A DNA stretch of 64,000 bases from Arthrobacter sp. 31Y (GTDB lineage: Bacteria > Actinomycetota > Actinomycetes > Actinomycetales > Micrococcaceae): assembly GCF_000526335.1 (NCBI RefSeq), contig NZ_JAFW01000001.1:1116001-1180000 (forward strand), read 5' to 3'. Positions 18,049 through 26,784 of the stretch are shown here, piece by piece. The translations under genes were made by a program, and so were the position numbers. Under the pieces are notes generated by a model. That model searched no databases. It was given only the letters and a program-made list of their open reading frames with translations, and was not told the origin of the DNA. Numbering within the stretch: the stretch's first letter is position 1; every line of letters starts with the position of its first letter.

Positions 18049-19497
18049 TCAGCCGCGGGAGATCCGGATCATTTCCTCGCGCGGAACAACCTTGATGCGC
18101 TCGCGGACCACACCATCACTTTCACCGTCTGTACCTTCGCCGGAAGTCCACGCGGCACCCAAGGCGGCTTCGTGGGCATCGAGCCTGTTCCAGCCCTCCC
18201 ACGTGGTGTATTCAATGCCGCGTTCCTCAAGGAGGTCAATGATCGCCTGCGGATCCGGGTTCTCCGCCGGAGGAAGGTTGAGCCTGTCCTCCAGGAGGAA
18301 ACCGATGGTCTCCAGGGCATCGCCCTTGGTGTGGCCGATCAGTCCCACCGGTCCGCGCTTGATCCAGCCCGTGGCGTAGATTCCCGGCACGGGCTCGCCG
18401 TCGGCATCCAGGACGCGGCCGCCGTCGTTCGGTATGACGCCGCGGCGGACGTCATACTCCAACTCTTCCAGCGGCGAACCGTGGTAGCCGATGGCCCGAT
18501 AAACCGATTGGACCGGGTACGCGATGAACTCTCCAGTGCCCTTGACGTTGCCCGTCCCGTCCAACTGCATGCGCTCGAACTTGATGCCGGAAACCTTGCC
18601 GGGCGCCTCGGGTGAGTCAAGGATCTCCACAGGGCTGTGCAGGAAGTGCAAGTGCAGGCGGCGCGAGGAAGGCTGTTCCGACTCGGCGTGCTCCTCCACC
18701 AGCCAGTTGGTCATGGTGTTGACCATGGTCTTGATCTGGTTGTTGGTCTTGATGGCCTCGTCCGAGGCTTCATCGAACTCGAAGTCCTCCGGGTACAGGA
18801 CAATGTCCACGTCCTTGCAGTGGGACAGCTCGCGCAACTCCAACGGAGTGAACTTCACCTGGGCCGGGCCACGGCGGCCGAAGACGTGGACGTCTGTGAC
18901 CGGTGACTTCTTGAGCCCGGCATAGACGTTGTCCGGGATCTCCGTGACCAGGAGTTCCTCAGGGTGCTTGACCAGCATCCGGGCCACATCCAGGGCTACG
19001 TTGCCGTTGCCGATCACGGCGATTTCCTTGGCATCAAGTGGCCAGTCGCGGGGAACGTCCGGGTGTCCGTCGTACCAGGACACGAAGTCAGCGCCCCCAA
19101 AGGAGCCCTCCAGTTCGACGCCCGGAATGTTCAGGTCTGCGTCCTTGATGGCACCGGTGGAGAAGATCACGGCGTCGTAGAACGCGCGGAAATCATGGAG
19201 CGTGAGATCGCGGCCGTAGGTCACGTTGCCGAGGAATCGGATATCGCCGCGGTCCAAAACCTTGTGCAGGGCATTGACGATTCCCTTGATGCGCGGGTGA
19301 TCCGGGGCCACTCCGTAGCGGATCAGGCCGTACGGCGCCGGATATGCCTCGAAGAGATCAATGCTGACCTCCACATGCCCGTCCTTGACCTCGTTGGATT
19401 TGGTCAGGATGTCCGCGGCGTACACGCCTGCGGGTCCCGCGCCGACGATCGCGACACGAAGCGGACGATTGGGGGTTGTTGCGGCTGAGTTGGACAC
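18049..19497 (-). CDS. fprA: NADPH-ferredoxin/adrenodoxin-type reductase FprA, copy 1
   Basis: A 482-residue FAD enzyme passing electrons between NADPH and ferredoxin, of the mitochondrial adrenodoxin-reductase type. The FAD fold has VAIVGAGPAGVYAADIL, the NADP fold has IAVIGNGNVALDVARML, and the C-terminus carries GIYATGWIKRGPVGLIGH. I chose GTG 19497, preceded by GGAAGGG, which gives an N-terminus matching the paralog at 40924; a longer ATG start at 19530 is possible. The two copies are closely similar over their whole length. It has no operon partner here. An electron-donor role for oxygenases or other redox enzymes is likely. Confidence 0.93.
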   Translation of the reverse strand: MSNSAATTPNRPLRVAIVGAGPAGVYAADILTKSNEVKDGHVEVSIDLFEAYPAPYGLIRYGVAPDHPRIKGIVNALHKVLDRGDIRFLGNVTYGRDLTLHDFRAFYDAVIFSTGAIKDADLNIPGVELEGSFGGADFVSWYDGHPDVPRDWPLDAKEIAVIGNGNVALDVARMLVKHPEELLVTEIPDNVYAGLKKSPVTDVHVFGRRGPAQVKFTPLELRELSHCKDVDIVLYPEDFEFDEASDEAIKTNNQIKTMVNTMTNWLVEEHAESEQPSSRRLHLHFLHSPVEILDSPEAPGKVSGIKFERMQLDGTGNVKGTGEFIAYPVQSVYRAIGYHGSPLEELEYDVRRGVIPNDGGRVLDADGEPVPGIYATGWIKRGPVGLIGHTKGDALETIGFLLEDRLNLPPAENPDPQAIIDLLEERGIEYTTWEGWNRLDAHEAALGAAWTSGEGTDGESDGVVRERIKVVPREEMIRISRG

Positions 19498-19653
19498 CGT
19501 TAGCCCTTCCGAAGCAGTGAGCCACGCCATTGTTGGGGCGCGCAGAATCCAATTCTAGAGGCCCGCCCAACACCGGGCCGCTTATATGGCAGGAGTCACA
19601 GAAATTGATAAAGATTGCGGAATATTGCGGGGCTAGGTGGTGTTGGCGACAAT

Positions 19654-20676
19654 GTGTCGACTCCGGATCAGCTAGCTGCCAACCAACCCTCTTCAAACCA
19701 ACCCACGACGACGGCGGGCGGAGGCGCGGGCAAAGGTACCGGTAAACCTGTGAGGAGCGAGTCGACGGCGGGAATCCTGTTTGGAATCGGCGCTTACGGC
19801 CTGTGGGGGCTGCTTCCGCTCTACTTCTTCGTCCTGATGCCCGCCAGTGCAATCGAAATCGTGGCCAACCGGATCGTCTGGTCCCTGCTCTTCTGCGCAC
19901 TACTCATCACCATCACCCGGGCTTGGCGGGTTTTCGGCGCTGCAGTAAAGGACCGCTCAGTTTTTGGCCCCCTTGCCCTGGCTGCTGTGCTGATTGCCAT
20001 CAACTGGCTCACGTATACCTTCGGCGTCACTACCGGCCATGCCGTTGAAACCTCCTTGGGCTACTTCATCAACCCGCTGGTCTCGGTCCTCCTCGGCGTT
20101 TTCGTCCTCAAGGAGAAGCTGCGTCCCCTGCAGTGGGCAGCAGTGGGGATTGGCTTCGTTGCGGTGGGCGTCCTGACGTTCTCTTACGGTCAGCTCCCTT
20201 GGATTGCCCTGATCCTCGCGTTCAGCTTTGGCCTCTACGGCTTCGTGAAGAAGCGGGTTGGCCCCAAGGTTGACGCCCTCACAAGCCTCAGCGTTGAGAC
20301 TGTTGTCTTGGCTCCCTTTGCCGCCATCACCATGGTGGTCCTTGGGGTAACCGGCGCGGAGACGCTCACCACGCTGGGTGCGGGCCACTTCTGGCTGCTG
20401 GTGGCCTCCGGTGTCATCACGGCTGTCCCACTGCTCTTCTTCGGCGCCTCTGCCCGTCGCCTCCCCATGACCACCATCGGCCTGCTGCAATACTTCGCCC
20501 CGGTCCTTCAGTTCATCGTGGCGCTGACAGTATTCAACGAAACCATGACCACTGCCCGCTGGATCGGCTTCTGCGTGGTGTGGCTTGCCCTGGTGTTGCT
20601 CACCATCGACATGCTTCGCACCACCAGGAAGAACTCGGTGTTGAAGAAGAAGGCCCGCCTGGCCGCTGCCCAGTAA
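19654..20676 (+). CDS. rarD: EamA/DMT family transporter RarD
   Basis: A 340-residue membrane protein with about ten helices. GILFGIGAYGLWGLLPLYFF followed by ANRIVWSL is diagnostic of the RarD branch, and the later HFWLLVASGVITAVPLLFFGASA is also typical. The chloramphenicol-sensitivity label is historical; substrate is unknown. The N-terminus before the first helix is a low-complexity Gly/Ser/Thr/Asn stretch and the start is uncertain: GTG 19654 is my choice, with TTG 19615 and GTG 19750 as alternatives, none with a strong ribosome site. Confidence 0.88.
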   Translation: MSTPDQLAANQPSSNQPTTTAGGGAGKGTGKPVRSESTAGILFGIGAYGLWGLLPLYFFVLMPASAIEIVANRIVWSLLFCALLITITRAWRVFGAAVKDRSVFGPLALAAVLIAINWLTYTFGVTTGHAVETSLGYFINPLVSVLLGVFVLKEKLRPLQWAAVGIGFVAVGVLTFSYGQLPWIALILAFSFGLYGFVKKRVGPKVDALTSLSVETVVLAPFAAITMVVLGVTGAETLTTLGAGHFWLLVASGVITAVPLLFFGASARRLPMTTIGLLQYFAPVLQFIVALTVFNETMTTARWIGFCVVWLALVLLTIDMLRTTRKNSVLKKKARLAAAQ

Positions 20677-20680
20677 TACT

Positions 20681-20745
20681 GCAACGCGGGGTCACTTATG
20701 GCCCTTTTGAGGGGGAATAAGGGGCCATAAGTGACCCCGCGTTGC
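20681..20745. repeat. Long intergenic palindrome (family B, copy 1)
   Basis: A 65-base element with 24-base perfect arms starting GCAACGCGGGGTCACTTATG. It fills the gap between the convergent rarD and GH29 genes, ending one base before the GH29 stop codon. A second copy with nearly the same arms and a different centre is at 40857-40921. Confidence 0.85.
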
Positions 20746-20746
20746 T

Positions 20747-22114
20747 TTAGTCCAGCACGTCCGGGTTGGGTTCCTTTTCGGACGCAGGACTGACCAAGGC
20801 AGCAGTGTTCAACGCGAAAACCAGCGGCCCGGTGCTCAAGGCAGCCCCCAACTCCACCTCGAAAAAGGAGTCGGCCAGCTTCTTGAACGGATGCCCACCG
20901 GAGGCGGAGCCCAGCAACCGGAGCCCCAAAAGTTCCAGGCCCGCGGGCAAGTGCAAGCGGATCCGCCCGGATGCCGGCGCCCGGGTGACCACCGCGTACA
21001 CCTCGCCGGTGCCAGACCGGGTGAAATACCCCCACCCCGGGTAGTCCCAGCCCTCGGCGAAACCGCACCCGTAGATCGCTTCCCCGTTCACTGCGAGCCA
21101 CTCCCCCACGCTGCGGGCAATCTCCACCTCGGCCGGGGCCATGGACCCGTCACCCCTGGGCCCGAAGTTCAACAGGAAGTTGCCGCCCAGAGATGTGCAG
21201 TGGGCGATCATGTCCACCACATCCCAGGGATGCTTCAGCGTTGAGAGGGCCCACTGTCCTTGGTGGTAGCCCCAGCTCGCCTGCGGGATGGTCATGCATG
21301 CTTCCCAATCCCGCTCAGCCACACTGGTATTCCACGGCTCGGGCAGCCTGCGCTCGTAACCGCTTTCGTAATCCCCCATGAGCGAGCCGTTGGAATCAAC
21401 GTGCCGGGCTCCGAAGTCGTCCGCGCGCAGGCGGCTGTTGACCACCACGCCCGGAATCCGGTCCTTCAGCATCCGCTCAACTTCCCAGGTCCACCAGCCG
21501 TTGGCCTTCACGGATTCGTCCCACGTGCCATCGAACCAGAAGCCCTTGACGCTCGGATACCGTTCCGCCAATTCCTCCAACTGCTTCTTCGCGAAGTCCA
21601 GGTAGCGCGCAAAAGCCGCATGGTCGCCGTCGTTCTCCAGCGTGAAGCGCCAGTCCGGGTGCCGCCAGTCGAGCACGGAGTAGTAGAAGTTGACGTCAAT
21701 TCCCCGGGCCTCGTACGCCTCGATGAGCTCCGCCAGGACATCGCGACCCGATGGCGTGTTGCCCATGTGGAAGTCCGTGTAGGCGCTGGGCCAGAGGCAG
21801 AAGCCATCGTGATGCTTGGTGGTGATGGTCATGTAGCGGGCGCCCAAGGCCACGGCCGTGTCCGCCCACTGCCCGGCGTCGAAATCCGCCAAAGTGAAGT
21901 CGTTAGCCAGCGCTTCCCATCGCTGCTGCGGAATCTTGGCCATCCGTGGCAGGAACTCGGCCGCGAAGTTCACGTCCTTGCCTTCCCAGCGGCCTGCCGG
22001 GAGGGAGTAGAGACCCCAGTGGATGAACTGCCCCACCCGATGTCCGCGGAAACGCTGCATGGCGGCGTCCTGGCGCGGTTCCACCCGGGAAGCCCCGTAC
22101 TTGAGCTCGATCAC
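20747..22114 (-). CDS. Glycoside hydrolase family 29-like alpha-L-fucosidase
   Basis: A 455-residue enzyme without a signal peptide, so probably cytoplasmic. GH29 landmarks are FIHWGLYSLPAGRW, the MTITTKHHDGFCLWPS segment (substrate-binding His pair), and the putative nucleophile Asp in KGFWFDGTWDE. The NFLLNFGPRGDGSM segment near the end of the barrel is also family-typical. It would remove alpha-L-fucose, or a related deoxy sugar, from imported oligosaccharides. It starts with GTG overlapping the DUF2264 stop (GTGA) and is the last gene of the transporter arm of the carbohydrate locus. Confidence 0.87.
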   Translation of the reverse strand: MIELKYGASRVEPRQDAAMQRFRGHRVGQFIHWGLYSLPAGRWEGKDVNFAAEFLPRMAKIPQQRWEALANDFTLADFDAGQWADTAVALGARYMTITTKHHDGFCLWPSAYTDFHMGNTPSGRDVLAELIEAYEARGIDVNFYYSVLDWRHPDWRFTLENDGDHAAFARYLDFAKKQLEELAERYPSVKGFWFDGTWDESVKANGWWTWEVERMLKDRIPGVVVNSRLRADDFGARHVDSNGSLMGDYESGYERRLPEPWNTSVAERDWEACMTIPQASWGYHQGQWALSTLKHPWDVVDMIAHCTSLGGNFLLNFGPRGDGSMAPAEVEIARSVGEWLAVNGEAIYGCGFAEGWDYPGWGYFTRSGTGEVYAVVTRAPASGRIRLHLPAGLELLGLRLLGSASGGHPFKKLADSFFEVELGAALSTGPLVFALNTAALVSPASEKEPNPDVLD

Positions 22115-24096
22115 TTGCCCACCTGCCCGTCCCACGGAACGAATGTGCGCAGGTCAAAAGCCTGCGAAGCGCCGCTTGCCCACGTGACGGATACTTCCGT
22201 ACCGGAAACCACGACGGCGGCAGCCGCCTTGAGCGTCCCCGGCGCCGGAGCCTCACCCCGGGTCAGTGTGTGGAGTGCGACGTGGACCGTCTCCTCCGCA
22301 TCGCGCTGCGCCTTCTCGGAACTGCGCCGTGCGGAGAGATGCGGCACGGCTGAGTGCTCGCCCATGGCATTGGCCCCGGCGTAGCGGGTGGTGCCCGGAT
22401 CCTCCCAACCGTGCAGGGCCGTGACTGCCGCGAATACTTCGCCATTTCTGACCCATGCGGACTCCGCTGTGAGCCCCTCGTCCACAGGGCGGGTGCCGGC
22501 CACGGCATGTCCGCCCTCCCGCACGGAATACTCCACCGGTCCCCGGACCAAGTGGCAGCGAAGCTCGTAGATCCCGTCGACCACGGAAACAGTAGTGACT
22601 GCCGAACCCGGCAAGGTCTTCCCATACAACTGCGGAACGTGCACGGACCCGCTGACGGGACCGTCCGTGCGGGTGGCGCGGAGGGCACACCGGCGGCTCG
22701 CCACGCCGTCGGACCCCAACAGCGCAAGGTGCCCGTCCACATTGTCCTCCCAGGCAGGCCCCGTACCCGGCGCAGTGTGGGTTGAATAGGAGAATTTGGC
22801 ATAGTGCGGATCGTCAGGGTCCGTACCGCCACCCACGGGCAGACCACAATGGTCGCTGCCGTGGTTGGTCAGACGAACCAAACCGCCGTCAGTGCTAAGA
22901 GTCCAGCCGGCATCGGGCAGTGGACGCACCACAGCCGGACCATCGGTGGGCTGGGCCTCTTCAGCGTCCTGCCAGACCCTGTGCTCGGGTGGTAAGGCCA
23001 AGCCAAGGAATCCAATGCCTGCCAGATACGGCGAACCAAAGCCGCTGTACGCCTGGCAGGATCCCAAGTGCTCGTCGTACCAGCCCAGGTTCGGCGGTCC
23101 ATCAACGCCAACGCCCTTCGCGGTGAAGTTCGCCAGCACCCCGGACGCGAGCCGCCGCGTGGCACCTGGCGTCAGCGGACTCACCCCCGAGATCTCAGCA
23201 CACCACAGCGCAGCGAGGACAGCAGTGCGGTACGCCAAGGAACGCCCAACATGCAGCACTGCGCCATCACTGGCGAACATCAGGCTCTGCGTGCCCACGA
23301 ACTCACGCAAGCGTTCCAGGTGACGGCGGCCTTCAGGGGTGTCCTCCCGGCCTGTCATCTGGTACCAAGCCCACAAATAGGGGTGGATGGCCCACGCGTT
23401 GTAGTAATCGATGGCATGCTCCGGCCCGTCCGTGTACCAGCCGTCACCCAGATACCAGGACTCCACCCGGGCCACGTTCCGCGCACCGGTACAGCCCGAC
23501 ACGTCCTCGCCCACCGAACGCAGGAAACCCTCCGCCATTGCGGGGAAGAGCTGCCAGTTGTTGCCCCACACCTCCAGCCGGGCATGGTGACGCAGCCAGT
23601 CGGCAACCTGCTTCTTCTCCGCCACAGTCAACGGCTCCCACAGCCACTCGCGCCCCATGAAAAGGGAGAAGGCGATGTTGGCGGCCTCCACAATCGAGTT
23701 GGTCACCCCCAACAAAGGAGATTTGCAGGTGACCCCCAACGGCCAACGCTCCGCACCTTCAGGATCCGTGCCGGCAAGTAACGCCTCCCGGTACCACGCC
23801 GCCAACCCCAGCCGATCCCGGCCACGGGCACCGGCGATCCGCGGCGCAGCCATCAACAGACTCCGGCCAATGGTCTCCATGCCCTCCCTGCGCTCGCCGT
23901 CCCGGGTCACCGGACCGGGCAGGCGAGGACTGGCTTTGAGGGGACTGGAATGGGCGCGGATGTGTTCCAGCCAATGGTCGGCAGTGGCTTCCCAATGGCT
24001 GCGCGTCCAACCTGTGAAGGAGGACAGGACGGGGTCGGGGGTGGGCAGCCAAGGGAGACCCGGCTGGCTGGTCACGTTGGGCAGGGACTGAGTCAC
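22111..24096 (-). CDS. DUF2264 domain protein, probable glycan-acting enzyme
   Basis: A 661-residue protein of the DUF2264 family (SHWEATADHWLEHIR, LFMGREWLWEPL, NWQLFPAMAEGFL, YLGDGWYTDGP, HAIDYYNAWAIHPYLW). Such proteins have a helical toroid followed by a beta-rich C-terminal domain. From memory, some members act as beta-glucuronidases (GH154); that link should be checked. No signal peptide is seen. I chose GTG 24096; the long in-frame extension to 24432 is antisense-type coding of the neighbouring gene. Its stop overlaps the GH29 start, so the two are coupled. It is probably involved in breaking down oligosaccharides brought in by the adjacent ABC transporter. Confidence 0.8.
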   Translation of the reverse strand: MTQSLPNVTSQPGLPWLPTPDPVLSSFTGWTRSHWEATADHWLEHIRAHSSPLKASPRLPGPVTRDGERREGMETIGRSLLMAAPRIAGARGRDRLGLAAWYREALLAGTDPEGAERWPLGVTCKSPLLGVTNSIVEAANIAFSLFMGREWLWEPLTVAEKKQVADWLRHHARLEVWGNNWQLFPAMAEGFLRSVGEDVSGCTGARNVARVESWYLGDGWYTDGPEHAIDYYNAWAIHPYLWAWYQMTGREDTPEGRRHLERLREFVGTQSLMFASDGAVLHVGRSLAYRTAVLAALWCAEISGVSPLTPGATRRLASGVLANFTAKGVGVDGPPNLGWYDEHLGSCQAYSGFGSPYLAGIGFLGLALPPEHRVWQDAEEAQPTDGPAVVRPLPDAGWTLSTDGGLVRLTNHGSDHCGLPVGGGTDPDDPHYAKFSYSTHTAPGTGPAWEDNVDGHLALLGSDGVASRRCALRATRTDGPVSGSVHVPQLYGKTLPGSAVTTVSVVDGIYELRCHLVRGPVEYSVREGGHAVAGTRPVDEGLTAESAWVRNGEVFAAVTALHGWEDPGTTRYAGANAMGEHSAVPHLSARRSSEKAQRDAEETVHVALHTLTRGEAPAPGTLKAAAAVVVSGTEVSVTWASGASQAFDLRTFVPWDGQVGK

Positions 24097-24128
24097 GGTG
24101 TTCGGATCCTTGAAGAGTGGAGGGTGAG

Positions 24129-25778
24129 CTATTTGGCCAGTGCCGATTCGTATTCGCCGCGGATGGTGTCGCCGCCGTTCTTCTTCCAGTCCGCCACGGC
24201 GCTCTTGAGTGCGTCCATGGTTCCACGGCCGGCGATGACTGCCGTAGCGGCGTCGGAGACTGGCTGACCCAGTTTGGCGCCCTTGCTGGCATTCGTGGGG
24301 CTGAAGAGCGTGCCGCACGGATCCTCGACGCCCAGAGGAATGAGCTTGGAATACGCGTTGTGCATGACGTCCACAATGTCCTTGTTGCTGGGGTCGTACA
24401 CCACTTGCTGCGGTGCGGCGAGGTACTTCCACGGCACGGCGTTATCCAACAAGGCCCGCTCGGTAACCACCGGATTGCCGTTGGAATCCAGGGTGTAGTC
24501 GGCTCCTTCTGCCCCGTAGTTGAGCAGCAAGTACTCTTCGCTGCCGAACGGTGCCGCCAGGAAGTTGGCAACCGCCAGGACTTCTTTGAGCTTGGCTTCG
24601 TCCGCCTTCTTCAGCATCACGGTGGCGAACGTGATGTTGTCCAGCCACGTCTGTGCTTTGCCGCCGTCGTGGCCCACGGGGATGAACGGCACGGCTTTGT
24701 TGGCCTTGTTGGCGGCGGGGATGCTGCGGCCGTAGCCGGTGGGTCCGATGTACGCGGGGAGTCCGTCGTAGATCATGGCCACCTTGCCGGAGATGAAGGA
24801 GTTCACCATCTGCGACTTGGTCCAGCCCTCGGAACCCGGCACGTACAGGCCGTCCTTGTAGAGCTTGGCGGCAAATTCGATCGCGGCCATGTATTCGTCG
24901 GTCTCGAAGGCCCTGGTGAGTTTGCCGCCGTCGTTCTTCCAGACGTTCGGCGTCCGGAACATGTGGTGCAGCATGGTGAGCCCAAATTTGGTGCTGCCCA
25001 ACGCCCACTGGTTCTTTGAGGGGTTGGTGAGCTCCTTGGCCACCCGGTAGAAATCGTCCTTGTCCTTGATGTCCTCCGTGGACTTGATGCCCACGTTCTC
25101 CAACAGGGTCTGGTTCACAAAGCCTGAGCCGCCGGTGAGGTTTCGCGGGATGGGCAACGAGTAGAGCTTGCCGGCCTGGACGGTCTGCTTCCAGAACACC
25201 TCCGGGATGGCCGCCAGATTGGGATAGTCCTTGACTTTGTCCCCGCCCAGCAACGGCGTGAGGTCGGCACACTTGGCTTGGAGGAACTCCACGATGTTGG
25301 GCACCGCGGCGCCGTCGTTGAGCATGAGGTCCGGCAGCTCGCCACCGGCAATGATCGTGTTGAACTTGGTGGCGTAGTCATCCGAAGAGACCGACGTGAT
25401 CTCCACCTGCCCGCCCAGGCGTGCCTCGATGGCCTGCCACGCCGGGTTATCCGCCCGGGCGTTGGGAGCGGTTCCGAACAGGTTGGTGATGGCCGTGACC
25501 TTGCCGCCCTTGAGCGGTGCGCTCTCCACACTTCGGAACGGCGCGGGGTACTTGTAGAAAGCGGACGGTACGCCCTCGGCCGTGCCGGGGATGTCCGCTG
25601 CGGCCGCCTTCAGGGGCATGTGGGTTGGCAGCAATGCTTCGCTGGCGTTCGAGGCAACGCTGGTGGTGCGCTGCCCGCAACCGGCCATGGCTCCGCCGCT
25701 GAAGAGCGCGAGCGCGCCGATGCCTGCAACTGAGAGGAAGTTCCGGCGGCTGGGGCCGGCCGAGGGTACTGCGTTCAT
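24129..25778 (-). CDS. ABC transporter sugar-binding lipoprotein, LplA/YtcQ type
   Basis: A 549-residue extracellular solute-binding protein. The N-terminus has a twin-arginine-like SRRNFLSVAG, a hydrophobic stretch, and a lipobox ending AGC (Cys near 34), so it is likely a lipid-anchored Tat substrate. The mature part (ITNLFGTAPNARADNPAW, IAGGELPDLM) is of the large CUT1 binding-protein type that handles oligosaccharides from polyuronides and related glycans. It is third in permease-permease-binding protein-DUF2264-GH29. No ATPase gene accompanies it; a shared MsmK-type ATPase elsewhere is expected. Confidence 0.92.
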   Translation of the reverse strand: MNAVPSAGPSRRNFLSVAGIGALALFSGGAMAGCGQRTTSVASNASEALLPTHMPLKAAAADIPGTAEGVPSAFYKYPAPFRSVESAPLKGGKVTAITNLFGTAPNARADNPAWQAIEARLGGQVEITSVSSDDYATKFNTIIAGGELPDLMLNDGAAVPNIVEFLQAKCADLTPLLGGDKVKDYPNLAAIPEVFWKQTVQAGKLYSLPIPRNLTGGSGFVNQTLLENVGIKSTEDIKDKDDFYRVAKELTNPSKNQWALGSTKFGLTMLHHMFRTPNVWKNDGGKLTRAFETDEYMAAIEFAAKLYKDGLYVPGSEGWTKSQMVNSFISGKVAMIYDGLPAYIGPTGYGRSIPAANKANKAVPFIPVGHDGGKAQTWLDNITFATVMLKKADEAKLKEVLAVANFLAAPFGSEEYLLLNYGAEGADYTLDSNGNPVVTERALLDNAVPWKYLAAPQQVVYDPSNKDIVDVMHNAYSKLIPLGVEDPCGTLFSPTNASKGAKLGQPVSDAATAVIAGRGTMDALKSAVADWKKNGGDTIRGEYESALAK

Positions 25779-25809
25779 GGGGCTTCCCTTTCAAGAGTGG
25801 AGATTTTGA

Positions 25810-26784
25810 CTAGCCTTTGATGGCGCCGGTGAGGACGCCCTTGGTGAAGTACCGCTGGAGGAACGGGAACACGATCACAATGGGGATGAGCGAAATTACG
25901 ACGACGGCCATCTGGATCGCTTGCGACGGCACCGCGATCTCGGCTACTGCGGAATCGCCCATGGGCTGGCCGAGGAGTACGTACTGGCGCAGGATCATGG
26001 ACAGCGGCCATTTGTCGTCGTTCAGGTAGAGCATGGCGTTGAAGAACGCGTTCCAGTAACCCACCGCGTAGAAGAGTCCGACGACGGCCAGCACACCGCG
26101 TGAGAGTGGCAGCACCATCTGGACCAGGATCCGGAAGTCGCCTGCGCCGTCGATCTTCGCGGCTTCGAACAGTTCCTGCGGGAGGTTCATGAAGAAGGAC
26201 CGGACCACCACCAGGTTGAACGCGCTCATCAAGGTGGGCAGGACCAGCGCCGCGTAGCTGTCCAGCAGTCCGAGCTCCTTGACCATCAGGAAGCTGGGGA
26301 TAATCCCCGGGCTGAAGAGCATGGTGAACAGCGCGGTCATCAGGAAGAAGCGCCCGCCTACCAGGTCCCTGCGGGTGAGGCCGTACGCCATGGCTACGGT
26401 GACCACCAGGGACAGGGCGGTGCCCACAGTGGTGATGACCAGGGACCGGATCAGCGCATCAGTGACCACGCCGCCGGCAAAGATGGTTTGGTACGCGGCG
26501 AACGTTGGTTCCTTGGGGAACAGCACCAGGCCGTTGTTGTTGGCGATCTCGCTCTGGCTGGAGAGGCTCGTGGCCAGGACGGCCAGCAAGGGGTACAGCG
26601 CCAGGAAGCAGATGATCACCAAGGCAATGGCCTTGGAAACCTGCACGGCTGGCTTGGGTTTTTCCATCCAGACCGGCCTTGTGTCCTTGGGCTTCGGGCC
26701 GTTCTTCGGGCGGTTCTTCGGGCCGTTCTTGGGGCCCTTCTTTGGGCGGTCCGCGGCCACCAGCGTGCTACTTGGATTTGCCAT
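25810..26784 (-). CDS. CUT1 ABC permease, LplC/YtcP type
   Basis: A 324-residue membrane permease with six helices and the EAA loop EAAKIDGAGDFRILVQMVLP. It partners the permease at 26768 to carry the glycan fragments held by the neighbouring binding protein. ATG 26784 is preceded by GGAAGG and overlaps the upstream permease gene by 17 bases. The N-terminal 35 residues before the first helix are an odd low-complexity run of short repeats (GPKN/RPKN), encoded by about 50 bases of tandem repeats near 26695-26750. Confidence 0.92.
   Translation of the reverse strand: MANPSSTLVAADRPKKGPKNGPKNRPKNGPKPKDTRPVWMEKPKPAVQVSKAIALVIICFLALYPLLAVLATSLSSQSEIANNNGLVLFPKEPTFAAYQTIFAGGVVTDALIRSLVITTVGTALSLVVTVAMAYGLTRRDLVGGRFFLMTALFTMLFSPGIIPSFLMVKELGLLDSYAALVLPTLMSAFNLVVVRSFFMNLPQELFEAAKIDGAGDFRILVQMVLPLSRGVLAVVGLFYAVGYWNAFFNAMLYLNDDKWPLSMILRQYVLLGQPMGDSAVAEIAVPSQAIQMAVVVISLIPIVIVFPFLQRYFTKGVLTGAIKG

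Noticed and set aside
24097..24432. In-frame extension of the DUF2264 gene
   Set aside because: Overlaps the end of the binding-protein gene on the same strand in another frame and has no family sequence; GTG 24096 starts the recognisable protein.
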